Source: DATDDB01 sp036524005 (lineage in GTDB: Bacteria > Pseudomonadota > Gammaproteobacteria > Burkholderiales > Gallionellaceae). Taken from it: a stretch of 24,847 bases of DNA. Shown here one piece after another: positions 14,870 to 22,609 of this stretch. The translations under genes and the position numbers were made by a program. Every line of letters begins with the position of its first letter. The stretch's first letter is position 1. The stretch covers positions 1 to 24,847 of the forward strand of contig DATDDB010000016.1 in assembly GCA_036524005.1 (NCBI GenBank), in the 5' to 3' direction. A model generated the notes under the pieces. It did not search any database, was not told the origin of the DNA, and saw only the letters and a list, made by a program, of their open reading frames with translations.

Positions 14870-15190
14870 ATGAATGCCGGCAGTATCGGTACGTTTCTTG
14901 CCCACCTGTGGCACCACGGAATGATTTCCGTGTTATCGGAGGCGGCCTCCCCCAAGTTGGACATGAGCATCGAAGGCATGCGCAGCCAGCAATTCAGCGT
15001 TGGCGTGTTTTTCTTCATGTTGCTGGGCGTGCTGGTGTTTTCCGGGATCATATATGCCGTAGCATTCGGAAGATACGCCCCTAAGTCGATGAAGCTGGGC
15101 GAAAAAATCATGTTCGGCGCCATCATCTTTGGTACAGTCCTTGCCGTGGTTTTCGGCGGGTTGCAGTTGCTGACCGGGGAGCTCTTTTAG
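14870..15190 (+). CDS. 106-aa two-helix membrane protein of the oxidase locus
   Basis: I choose ATG 14870 because it lies after the terminator and has GGGAAAG upstream; a longer in-frame start would lie inside the terminator. An amphipathic N-terminus (1-40) is followed by helix 1 (about 44-65), a cytoplasmic loop YAPKSMKLGEKIMFG and helix 2 (about 80-100). The KLGEKIMFGAIIF stretch closely resembles the anchor start KRGEKILFGAVIL of the cytochrome at 6796. No family recognised. Confidence 0.65.
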   Translation: MNAGSIGTFLAHLWHHGMISVLSEAASPKLDMSIEGMRSQQFSVGVFFFMLLGVLVFSGIIYAVAFGRYAPKSMKLGEKIMFGAIIFGTVLAVVFGGLQLLTGELF

Positions 15191-15209
15191 TTAAACAGCA
15201 GGAGGAAGC

Positions 15210-15500
15210 ATGAGTAGCATGAGTACATTTTTTAGTTCGCTCGGTGATGGCTGGACAATCTATCTCTGGCTGGTGGCGGGCGGATTGATCATTGCAGCCA
15301 GCATTTATGGCATACGTTGGGCAGCCAAAAACGAGCAGTTCGACGAAGACATCAAATACTTGGTTTTCACCGAGGAAAGCGACAAGGAAAGAATGTCGCC
15401 GGAAGAATATGCCAAGAGCCGCGAGGTAATCGCGGCCCAGGAAAAGAGCCGCGAGCGCAAATTGCAGGAAGAGGCGGAAGCGCACAGCAAGAAAAGATGA
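15210..15500 (+). CDS. CcoS-like small membrane protein
   Basis: 96 residues with AGGAGGA just upstream of the ATG. One helix (about 15-35) is followed by IRWAAKNEQFDEDIKYLVF (36-53), which matches the CcoS/FixS pattern of W-A-V-x-S-G-Q-F-D-D-L after the helix. CcoS is required for heme/copper insertion into CcoN. Unlike CcoS it carries an extra highly charged 40-residue tail predicted to be helical (EEYAKSREVIAAQEKSRERK). It overlaps the next cytochrome gene by four bases (ATGA). The call is by motif resemblance and context. Confidence 0.6.
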   Translation: MSSMSTFFSSLGDGWTIYLWLVAGGLIIAASIYGIRWAAKNEQFDEDIKYLVFTEESDKERMSPEEYAKSREVIAAQEKSRERKLQEEAEAHSKKR

Positions 15501-15979
15501 AGCGCGGCGAGAAGATAGTTCTGGTTTCGATTTTGCTTGCGGTGGTGGGAATGACCGCGTTCAAGCTCATCACGCGTGATCCAACTCCGGACAAGGGCAT
15601 CCCTTTCCATAGCACGGCTTCCGCCGAGCTGGCGAGCGAGGCCACGGCCATATACAACCGCAACAGTTGCAAGGATTGCCACTCGCTCTGGACCGAGCGC
15701 GATATGCTGCAAGCCGTCCCGGCACCTGCGCTGGACGGTATCGGGTCGCTGCGCGATGAAGAATGGTTTTACAAATATTTTTCCGCGCCCAATCCGCAAG
15801 AGATCCTTCCGTCGCGCCTGAAAAAGCAATACCGCATGCCATCGTTCGCAAATCTGCCCGAACAAGAGCGGCGCACGCTGGCACGTTACATGGCCAGCCT
15901 CAAGGTTGACGACTGGTACCTTGAAGAAACGCGCAAGGCGGAATACGAAAAGCTTACCGGTAAAGAGTATCACCGATGA
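15497..15979 (+). CDS. Membrane-anchored monoheme cytochrome c (second copy)
   Basis: 160 residues from the ATG overlapping the previous stop. MKRGEKIVLVS leads into an anchor helix (about 6-24); the periplasmic domain has SCKDCH (C58, C61, H62), LDGIGS (79-84) and RMPSF with M114 as the usual axial ligand, then a charged C-terminus. It is paralogous to the cytochrome at 6796-7410. A one-heme anchored cytochrome here may take the electron-entry role of CcoP. It overlaps the next gene by four bases (ATGA at 15976). Confidence 0.83.
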   Translation: MKRGEKIVLVSILLAVVGMTAFKLITRDPTPDKGIPFHSTASAELASEATAIYNRNSCKDCHSLWTERDMLQAVPAPALDGIGSLRDEEWFYKYFSAPNPQEILPSRLKKQYRMPSFANLPEQERRTLARYMASLKVDDWYLEETRKAEYEKLTGKEYHR

Positions 15980-16431
15980 AGACGGATCGCCTGGTTAAGG
16001 GCCTGACTGCGCTGCTGGTGGGCTGTGCGCTGAATTATTTTGGCGACCGCCTGCTGGGCATCAAGATCGAGCTGTGGTATGGCCTGGACACATTCAGCCT
16101 TACCTGGATCGTGGACATGTTCGTGCTTCCCTTCTTTGTGGGGTTGATAACAGCCACCATATTCGGCATGGGCGGCAAGTGGCTGTGTTATTTTCCGCCG
16201 CTGATCGTGCGTGCTGTGAGTTATTACGCACTAATGCACACCTCTCCGTTGCCTGAATTTTCCTCGCTGATCCCGATGGGATGGTGGGGCTTCTTCGTGA
16301 TACTCACCATGGAAGCCGCGGCAATCGGCGGCATCATGGGCGAAATCATGAACAAGAGAACTTATGGCAGAAGCGCGCCGGAGACCATCTATAAAGGGCG
16401 CGCCCCTGACGACGACGAGGGCGATTCCTGA
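15976..16431 (+). CDS. Four-helix membrane protein, unknown function
   Basis: 151 residues, with ATGA overlap to the cytochrome upstream and zero spacing to the next gene. Hydrophobic segments are at about 8-24, 44-66, 69-88 and 101-124; the C-terminus is acidic (APDDDEGDS). Conserved-looking features include FGMGGKW and MGWWGFF. I do not recognise a family. The tight coupling on both sides suggests a constant partner of the anchored cytochrome and the SUMF1-fold protein. Confidence 0.65.
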   Translation: MKTDRLVKGLTALLVGCALNYFGDRLLGIKIELWYGLDTFSLTWIVDMFVLPFFVGLITATIFGMGGKWLCYFPPLIVRAVSYYALMHTSPLPEFSSLIPMGWWGFFVILTMEAAAIGGIMGEIMNKRTYGRSAPETIYKGRAPDDDEGDS

Positions 16432-17499
16432 ATGTCATCCGCACTTAAAGCATCTCCGGCCCCACAGACGGGAAGGGCGCGCCGCAAGCGCTATTTGACC
16501 GCAACCATCGTCACCTGCGTCGTGCTGCTGACGGTCGGCGGCGTGCTGCACGTCATCAAGATCGGCGCCACCCGCATCGAGGACATGCGCAGGCTGGCCT
16601 CCTACGACCCCAAAGACATGGACCGGCACATCCGCGCTGCGGGAGAGGACATCACCCTGCACCACGAGCATGAATTTGGTGCTAAGCACTCGGCGGGCTA
16701 TACCGTGGAAGAGGCCGAAGCGCTGCTGCCCAAGGAAAAATGGGCGGAACTGGACAGCGTGATCACCATACCGGCCGGGCCGTTTGCCATGGGGACCAAC
16801 CTGGAAAGGACCGATGTGCAAGACCATCCCCAGCACACCGTCACTTTGCCGGCATACAAAATAGACAAGTACCCCGTCACCAATGCGCAATACGCCAGGT
16901 TTGTCGCGGCTACCGGGCATCGCCCGCCATCCAGCTGGAAAGCGGGGCGCATCCCGGAAGGGGAACTGCTGAAGCCGGTTACTCTCGTGGACTGGTTCGA
17001 TGCCAAGAAATATGCCGAGTGGGCGGGCAAGCGCCTGCCGACCGAGGCGGAATTCGAAAAGGCGGGACGCGGCACGGACGCGCGCAGATGGCCGTGGGGC
17101 AACAGGATGGAGCCTGATCGGTTGAACACCTATTACAACGTGGGCTCGGCGACCGACGTGATGGCCTATGTCAACGGCGCCAGCCCGTACGGCGTCATGG
17201 GGCTTTCGGGAAACGTGGACGAATGGGTCGCGGACGACTTCGCGCCCTATCCGGGTTCGGATGCGCCGGCCGATCTGTTCAAGGGCAAGGTGGCGCGCGC
17301 GGAGAGCGCACAGGACAGATCCTTGAAGGTGGTGGAGCTGAAGCCGGTGAATCAGCAATACAAGGTGCTGCGTGGCGGCTCGTGGAAGAGCGACCCCTTC
17401 TCGACCGCGCTGTATCACCGCAATTTTGCATTTCCGTATTACGCCTCCGACTTTTTCGGCTTCCGCTGTGCCGCGGATATTCAAGGCAAGGAGAAATGA
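16432..17499 (+). CDS. Membrane-anchored SUMF1/FGE-fold protein, lacking catalytic cysteines
   Basis: 355 residues. A basic N-terminus and one anchor helix (about 22-42) place the rest in the periplasm. The SUMF1 (formylglycine-generating enzyme-like) domain covers about 110-350: IPAGPFAMGT, YPVTNAQYARF, VDWFDAKKYAEWAGKRLPTEAEFEKA, WPWGN, VMGLSGNVDEW, KVLRGGSW and GFRCA. True formylglycine-generating enzymes have a Cys pair just after the GGS motif; here that stretch is GGSWKSDPFSTALYHRNF with no Cys, so sulfatase activation is unlikely. NirV-like proteins near nitrite/nitric-oxide and copper enzymes have the same fold. It begins immediately after the preceding stop and overlaps the next frame, so it belongs to this operon. 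Confidence 0.85.
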   Translation: MSSALKASPAPQTGRARRKRYLTATIVTCVVLLTVGGVLHVIKIGATRIEDMRRLASYDPKDMDRHIRAAGEDITLHHEHEFGAKHSAGYTVEEAEALLPKEKWAELDSVITIPAGPFAMGTNLERTDVQDHPQHTVTLPAYKIDKYPVTNAQYARFVAATGHRPPSSWKAGRIPEGELLKPVTLVDWFDAKKYAEWAGKRLPTEAEFEKAGRGTDARRWPWGNRMEPDRLNTYYNVGSATDVMAYVNGASPYGVMGLSGNVDEWVADDFAPYPGSDAPADLFKGKVARAESAQDRSLKVVELKPVNQQYKVLRGGSWKSDPFSTALYHRNFAFPYYASDFFGFRCAADIQGKEK

Positions 17500-17501
17500 A
17501 C

Positions 17502-17747
17502 ATGAACAAGACGCTAGGCAAGGCCGCATTGCTGCTGGCCGCATTCTGGACAGGTTCGGCCCAGGCAGCGGTAGACAGCTACCACTATCTGCATGTAACG
17601 ATAGATACGCCCTGGACCATCTTCCTGCTGCTGGTTCCCATGGTCTTGGCACCGCTGGTCCTGATGGGCGTGATGGTATGGCGTTATGCCGAGCGCAGGA
17701 AAGGCGACGAAGGCACGGAAGAGGTAGCGGAGGGCAGCAAGGAATGA
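17502..17747 (+). CDS. 81-aa small membrane protein with signal peptide
   Basis: I choose ATG 17502 because AGGAG at 17489-17493 is well spaced for it; ATG 17496 in the same frame is too close. A likely cleavable signal peptide (ending AQA at 22) is followed by a short periplasmic YHYLHVTIDTPW segment, one helix (about 38-60), and a charged tail WRYAERRKGDEGTEEVAEG. Two His lie just before the helix. No family recognised. It overlaps the next gene by ATGA. Confidence 0.65.
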   Translation: MNKTLGKAALLLAAFWTGSAQAAVDSYHYLHVTIDTPWTIFLLLVPMVLAPLVLMGVMVWRYAERRKGDEGTEEVAEGSKE

Positions 17748-18193
17748 TACAGGCAACAAAGGGCCGGACCAGCACAGTCTGGACGAGCCGCATCGTGCTT
17801 GCAGCGGTTCTGGCGCTCGGTGCCTGCCTGGTGCCAATGGCCGAGGCGGCCGAGAGTGCCAAGACCGCCAGCGCTGTCCAGTCCGCAGCTGACGCCCAGA
17901 CTTCCAATAACGCGCAATCCATGAACGGCACGGCCGTGCTTGAGGCTTTTGACCAGCAGCAAGTGCAGCGGGTTAAGCAGAGCAGCGAATTGAACGACCA
18001 CAATAAGCGCATAATCATGTTTGCGCTGGCGGTTCCGCTGTTCGTCCTGCTCCTGATTACCGGCGGCCTGGGCATCGCCACCGGGGTCTATGGCAAGAAG
18101 CTGTTCATCCCGCACATGATCTTTGCCGGCCTTACCGTCACCCTGGCCCTGGCGCACGCCATCGTCGGTGTGGTGTGGTTTTATCCTTTCTGA
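17744..18193 (+). CDS. 149-aa membrane protein with signal peptide and two C-terminal helices
   Basis: The ATG overlaps the stop of the preceding gene. Signal peptide to about residue 36 (AEA-A); a low-complexity Ala/Ser/Gln region (37-65); a polar helix (66-88); then helices at about 89-113 and 122-146. The last helix carries H124 and H138, 14 residues apart on what may be the same helix, an arrangement that could bind heme b but is not proof. No family recognised. Probably a partner of the 81-aa protein. Confidence 0.62.
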   Translation: MIQATKGRTSTVWTSRIVLAAVLALGACLVPMAEAAESAKTASAVQSAADAQTSNNAQSMNGTAVLEAFDQQQVQRVKQSSELNDHNKRIIMFALAVPLFVLLLITGGLGIATGVYGKKLFIPHMIFAGLTVTLALAHAIVGVVWFYPF

Positions 18194-18225
18194 TTTCGCA
18201 GCGGCGCCGGTTAGCGATAACACTC

Positions 18226-20850
18226 ATGGCTGCTGAAACATTCTCGCGCTGGCTGGAAACCAACCGCAAATACACGCTGCTGGCCGGGCTCTATGCGCTG
18301 ACCGGACTGACCAGCGTGGCCTACGAAGTGCTGTGGGCGCGCATGATGTCGCTGCAGTTCGGCGTCAGCGTGTTTGCGGTAGTGCTCACGGTCGCGGCAT
18401 TCATGACCGGCCTGGGTGCGGGCAGCCTGTATGCGGCAAAGCGCGCGGCCCGAATCAGGCAACCGTTGTTGTGGCTGGCGCTGCTCGAGGGCGGCATTGC
18501 CTGCTATGCGCTGCTGCTGCCGTTTTTGATGCAGGCGGCTTCTGCCGGAATCGAGGATGCGGCGGCAAGGCTTTCATTGTCGCAATGGTATGCCCTGACC
18601 GCCGGGGCCAGCGGCCTGCTGCTGCTGCTGCCGGCTTTTGCGATGGGGGCTGGGTTCCCGCTGGTATTGTCAGCGGCCGGCAACACCCCGTCCCGGCTGG
18701 GGCCGATATACGGACTGAACACCTTGGGCGCGGCATGCGGCGCACTGTTGCCGCTTTGGCTGTTGCCCGCATTGGGCTGGGGCGGCGCGATCCGGATCGT
18801 GGCAGGCATCGGGATTCTGGCCGCAGGTGCCATGTACTGGCTCGCAGCCAGGCTGCAAGCGCAACCCGCTGCTGAACCGCAATCCCCCCGCCCACATGGA
18901 CTCGCACTGCTGGCCTATGGCGGCATCGGCGCGGCCAGTTTGATGCTGGAAGTCGCATGGACCCGCCTGTTCGGCATGGTCATGCTGCGCACCGAATATG
19001 TGCTGGCCATCATACTCGCGGTATTCCTGGCGGGCATCGCGCTGGGCAGCCTGATCGCGCCGCGCCAGCACAAGAAGGGCTGGTTCATGGCCCTGCCGAT
19101 CGCGGCCGGTGCATTTTCGCTGTTGAGCTTGTGGCTCCTGCCCGTGCTTTCCGCATGGGTGGAGCGCGCCGCGTTCAGTACGCTGCTCAGCGCCATGCTG
19201 CTGCAAGGCCTGGTGCTGATGCTGCTGACCCTGCCGGTTACGCTGGCGCTGGGCGCGTGGCTGCCGCTGCTGAATAGCCGCTTCCACGGCGGCGGAATGT
19301 GGCTCTACGGAGTGAATTCGCTGGGAGGCGCCATCGGCGCAGTTGCGGCCGGGCTGGTTCTGATTCCATGGGTCGGGAGTACGGGAACCATAGCCGTGTC
19401 TGCCCTGATGTTGGCCATCGTGGGCCTGGCTTGGTCCGAATCGCGCGCCGTGTGGCTGGCAGTGCCCCTGATTGCGGCAGCGGCATGGCCGGTAGCGAGC
19501 ATGCCCCAGGTCAGCAGGCTCCTGCCGCAGGCGCAAGCGGGCAGCCGCAACCTGTCATTGTATGAAGACGCCATCTCGATGACCCAGGTGGTGGAACAGC
19601 AGGACGGCCAGCGCCTGCTGCTCACCGATCTGCAGAGGATGGATGCCTCCACGGAGCCGACGGCGGTGTTCGTGCAGGCCAATCAGGCGCGCCTTCCGCT
19701 GCTGCTGCACGGGCAGCCCCACTCGGTACTGTTCCTTGGCCTGGGCACCGGCATCTCCGTATCAGGCGCCTTGCCTTATCCGGACCTGCAGCGCAGTGCC
19801 GTTGAGCTATCGCAGGGCGCTATCAGCGCCGCAAGCACCTGGTTTGCACCGGCTAACCACGGCTCCATGAGCGCGACCCGGATCGTGCGCGATGACGCGC
19901 GCAGATTCCTGAGTGCAACGCCGGAAAAGTACGACGTCATCATCGGCGATGTGTTCCACCCCGACCTGGCGGGTGTCAGCTCTCTGCTATCGCTGCAACA
20001 GTTTCAGCGTGCGCGCAACCGCCTGAACGACGATGGCCTGTTCGTGCAATGGCTGGCGCTCAACCAGTTCGACGCGGGCTCGCTGACCGTAGTCTTGCGC
20101 ACATTCCGCACGGCATTTCCGGATGCGCAAATATTTCTGGATGGCATGCACCTGGCGCTGGTCGGCCCCAAGGGAAATTTCCGGGGCGCGGCAGGGGTTG
20201 AGCACAATATGCAGCACATGAATGAAGCGCAGCTAGCCGAGGCAACGGCGGGCGAAGGAGGCTGGACCTGGCTTGGGCGGTACTGGGGTCCCATTCCGGC
20301 GAGCCAGGGCCCGGTGCAGGATGAGTGGTCGCCGGTGATCGAATTCCGCCTGCCGCGCGCGCGCTATGCCGGCAACCTGGATGTCGCCGCAACCCTGCGC
20401 GTGTTGCTGCAAGTCCGCCCCGACATGCAGGTTGCTTCCAACCTCCTGGGTGTGCCTCCTGGCGACAGGGAATCGTTCGAGCGCGCCTATGGTGCAACGG
20501 AATTGATGGTGCGCAGCTGGGTCGAGTCCATGAAGGGCGCCGCGCCGCAGGCCAGCCGCCTGATGCGGCTGGCCTACCAGGCCAATCCCAAGGACCAGTG
20601 GGTCGCTTATGCGCTGGCGGACAGCATGTATGCAACCCTCGGGCAGGCGAAATCGCTCGGGATCGACGAGCAAAAGGCTTTGGAACAAATTCTGCATCTG
20701 AATCCGCAGCATGTGGAATCGCTGCGTGCGCTCTGGCGGCTGCAGCGTGGCACACACGATGCCGGGGCGGAAGCAACGCGCGCCCGGCTGCTTGCCATCA
20801 GCCCGCTGGACCGGGAGGCGCGCGCGGAGCCAAAAATTGGTTTACCATGA
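18226..20850 (+). CDS. Membrane-fused spermidine synthase-like protein
   Basis: 874 residues from ATG 18226 (earlier non-ATG starts overlap the previous gene; no strong ribosome site is seen). Residues 1-470 contain many helices, starting with GLTSVAYEVLWARMMSLQFG, a signature of membrane-fused spermidine synthase-like proteins. Residues about 490-660 form a Rossmann methyltransferase-like/aminopropyltransferase-like domain: SVLFLGLGTGISVS, an acidic strand end (AVELSQGA), and YDVIIGDVFHPDL in place of the SpeE catalytic Asp loop. The last 100 residues look like TPR helices (ANPKDQWVAYALADSMY, LNPQHVESLRALWRL). Similar proteins are widespread but mostly uncharacterised. Whether it makes polyamines is uncertain. 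Confidence 0.78.
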   Translation: MAAETFSRWLETNRKYTLLAGLYALTGLTSVAYEVLWARMMSLQFGVSVFAVVLTVAAFMTGLGAGSLYAAKRAARIRQPLLWLALLEGGIACYALLLPFLMQAASAGIEDAAARLSLSQWYALTAGASGLLLLLPAFAMGAGFPLVLSAAGNTPSRLGPIYGLNTLGAACGALLPLWLLPALGWGGAIRIVAGIGILAAGAMYWLAARLQAQPAAEPQSPRPHGLALLAYGGIGAASLMLEVAWTRLFGMVMLRTEYVLAIILAVFLAGIALGSLIAPRQHKKGWFMALPIAAGAFSLLSLWLLPVLSAWVERAAFSTLLSAMLLQGLVLMLLTLPVTLALGAWLPLLNSRFHGGGMWLYGVNSLGGAIGAVAAGLVLIPWVGSTGTIAVSALMLAIVGLAWSESRAVWLAVPLIAAAAWPVASMPQVSRLLPQAQAGSRNLSLYEDAISMTQVVEQQDGQRLLLTDLQRMDASTEPTAVFVQANQARLPLLLHGQPHSVLFLGLGTGISVSGALPYPDLQRSAVELSQGAISAASTWFAPANHGSMSATRIVRDDARRFLSATPEKYDVIIGDVFHPDLAGVSSLLSLQQFQRARNRLNDDGLFVQWLALNQFDAGSLTVVLRTFRTAFPDAQIFLDGMHLALVGPKGNFRGAAGVEHNMQHMNEAQLAEATAGEGGWTWLGRYWGPIPASQGPVQDEWSPVIEFRLPRARYAGNLDVAATLRVLLQVRPDMQVASNLLGVPPGDRESFERAYGATELMVRSWVESMKGAAPQASRLMRLAYQANPKDQWVAYALADSMYATLGQAKSLGIDEQKALEQILHLNPQHVESLRALWRLQRGTHDAGAEATRARLLAISPLDREARAEPKIGLP

Positions 20851-20888
20851 AACATTCTTGAAACGCCACGATCCAGTCACGTCAGGAC

Positions 20889-22205
20889 ATGTCCAGCAGC
20901 AGGCAGAAATTAGCTGAAATCCCCGTCAAGGCGATCGGCGCAGGCGCGCAGCCCACGGCATTCCATTGGAAGCGCCGTGCCGTGCAAGCCTTGGCCATCG
21001 CGCTTGCGGTGCTGGTGCCAGCAAGCGGCCTGCTGCGCATCGATCCGGAAGCAGGGGCTTTCGTGGTGATAGACCGGCAAGTCTGGTTTTCCGATTTCTT
21101 CCTGATGTTCGGTTTGTGGATCACCCTGGCGAGCGGGCTGGTATTGCTTTATTCGAGCGCAGGCACGGTATTTTGCGGCTGGGCCTGTCCGCAAAATACC
21201 CTGGCCGAATGGGCCAATAACCTCACGCGCAAACTGCTGGGCAAGCGCGCCGAACTGAGCATGAGCGGCGATGCGCCGCGCGTGGCGGCGGCAAAGAACA
21301 AAATCCTGAACTGGATGCTGCTGGGGCTGGCAATTCTGGCGGCAGCGATGTTTTTCGGCCTGATTCCGCTGTTCTGGTTTTACCCGCCTGCAATGGTCTG
21401 GCACTTCATGACGCTTCAGCATGACCAGAACCTGGCGCGCTCCCTCTACTGGATCTACACGGTGTGCGTGCTGATCCTGTTTGTGGACATAGCCGTCATA
21501 CGCCATTTCTGGTGCCGCTTTGCCTGCATCTACAAGGTGTGGCAGCACTCGTTCAAGACCAAGCAAACCTTGCATGTCACCTACGATGCCAGCCGCGCCG
21601 ATGAGTGCGCCAAGTGCAATTATTGCGTGACCACCTGCTTCATATCGCTGGACCCGCGCAAGACCGACATTTATGATAGCTGCATCAATTGCGGGGAGTG
21701 CATAGACGCCTGCAACCGGCTACATGAAAAACAGGGGGCCGGCGGCCTGTTGCGCTTTGAAATGGGCGAACGGACTGGGCGGGGGGCAGGCGGCCTGCGC
21801 AATGCCACCGTATCGCTGCTGGCCAGGGCAAAATGGGCCACCGCGTTTACCGCATTCGGTCTTGCGCTGTTTGCCTGGGGTCTGTGGTCATATGACCCCT
21901 ACCATATCGCGGTTGACCATGCGGACGTGCAGCAATCCGGAATCATTCAGGATTACCGCATTGCCGTCACCAGCAAGCTTTACCGTCCTTCTGAACTCAA
22001 TGTTCAGGTGCAGGGATTGCCGGCCGGCAGCTACCGCCTGAGCGCTGAAAACATCAAGCTCGGCTCCGCCGGGCGCGGTTCGATCACACTCGCGGTGGAC
22101 AAGAAACTTAAGCGCGGCGTATATGGCGTGGTGATAACCGTTTCCGCGCTGGATGGATGGACCGGGCGCTTCCGCATCCAGCATTTTTCCGAACAGGGGC
22201 AGTGA
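20889..22205 (+). CDS. ccoG: CcoG/RdxA-like polyferredoxin membrane protein
   Basis: 438 residues. Membrane helices at about 30-50, 70-90, 140-162, 187-206 and 318-335. FCGWACPQNTLAEW (C96, C100) is the CcoG hallmark; a second pair is WCRFAC (C209, C213). The ferredoxin part has CAKCNYCVTTC (C240, C243, C246, C250) and CINCGECIDAC (C265, C268, C271, C275), enough for two 4Fe-4S clusters, although the usual Pro after the last Cys is absent in both. A C-terminal beta-rich domain (about 345-438) matches the FixG immunoglobulin-like domain. CcoG reduces Cu(II) for cbb3 oxidase assembly in the cytoplasmic membrane. It starts 38 bases after the preceding gene. Confidence 0.87.
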   Translation: MSSSRQKLAEIPVKAIGAGAQPTAFHWKRRAVQALAIALAVLVPASGLLRIDPEAGAFVVIDRQVWFSDFFLMFGLWITLASGLVLLYSSAGTVFCGWACPQNTLAEWANNLTRKLLGKRAELSMSGDAPRVAAAKNKILNWMLLGLAILAAAMFFGLIPLFWFYPPAMVWHFMTLQHDQNLARSLYWIYTVCVLILFVDIAVIRHFWCRFACIYKVWQHSFKTKQTLHVTYDASRADECAKCNYCVTTCFISLDPRKTDIYDSCINCGECIDACNRLHEKQGAGGLLRFEMGERTGRGAGGLRNATVSLLARAKWATAFTAFGLALFAWGLWSYDPYHIAVDHADVQQSGIIQDYRIAVTSKLYRPSELNVQVQGLPAGSYRLSAENIKLGSAGRGSITLAVDKKLKRGVYGVVITVSALDGWTGRFRIQHFSEQGQ

Positions 22206-22207
22206 AG

Positions 22208-22609
22208 ATGGGCAACGAGGACACGAAGAAGGATTTGTCGCATGTAAATTCAGAGTGGGGCGAGAAGCCGCAGGATCACTTCGGCTACGCGTCCGACGAA
22301 GAACGCCGTGCCAAGCGCGGCCTGGAGGACTGGGAACTGGTGGAAACCATCCCCGAGTCGCAAAAGAAGATACCCTACTGGTTCGTGGCGATCATCGTCC
22401 TCGTCCTGCTGGTTGCCATAGCATTCAGCTTTCCATTCTGGGGTAACCGTCCCGGGCATGAACCGGAATGGTTCAACTGGGGAATCGTCGCAGCCATATT
22501 TTATATTGCTGCCGCTGCTGCGCTGGTTTACTTCATGACCCAACTGTATGGCTCGACCAGCGGCGGCAAGCTGGATTCGGACAAGGACAAGGAGCAGCGC
22601 GATGAATAG
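22208..22609 (+). CDS. Two-helix membrane protein, short paralogue of the 13995-14630 protein
   Basis: 133 residues from ATG 22208, two bases after the ccoG stop. A polar N-terminus (1-54) with DWELVETIPESQKKIPYW leads into helix 1 (about 56-75) ending in FPFWGNRPG, then EWFNWG and helix 2 (about 92-112), and a charged tail. The order matches the protein at 13995-14630 (FPLWGQRP, WWDFG), without its long loop. The lead-in resembles the FixP_N/CcoP anchor region but no heme domain follows. It overlaps the FixH-like gene by eight bases. Role unknown, probably oxidase subunit or assembly. Confidence 0.68.
   Translation: MGNEDTKKDLSHVNSEWGEKPQDHFGYASDEERRAKRGLEDWELVETIPESQKKIPYWFVAIIVLVLLVAIAFSFPFWGNRPGHEPEWFNWGIVAAIFYIAAAAALVYFMTQLYGSTSGGKLDSDKDKEQRDE

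Noticed and set aside
16432..17499. A functional sulfatase-activating formylglycine-generating enzyme
   Set aside because: The Cys pair needed for catalysis is absent and no sulfatase gene is nearby.
16435..18081. Minus-strand open frame of 548 codons opposite the FGE-fold gene and its neighbours
   Set aside because: It crosses three well-supported overlapping plus-strand genes and has no ribosome site or domain.
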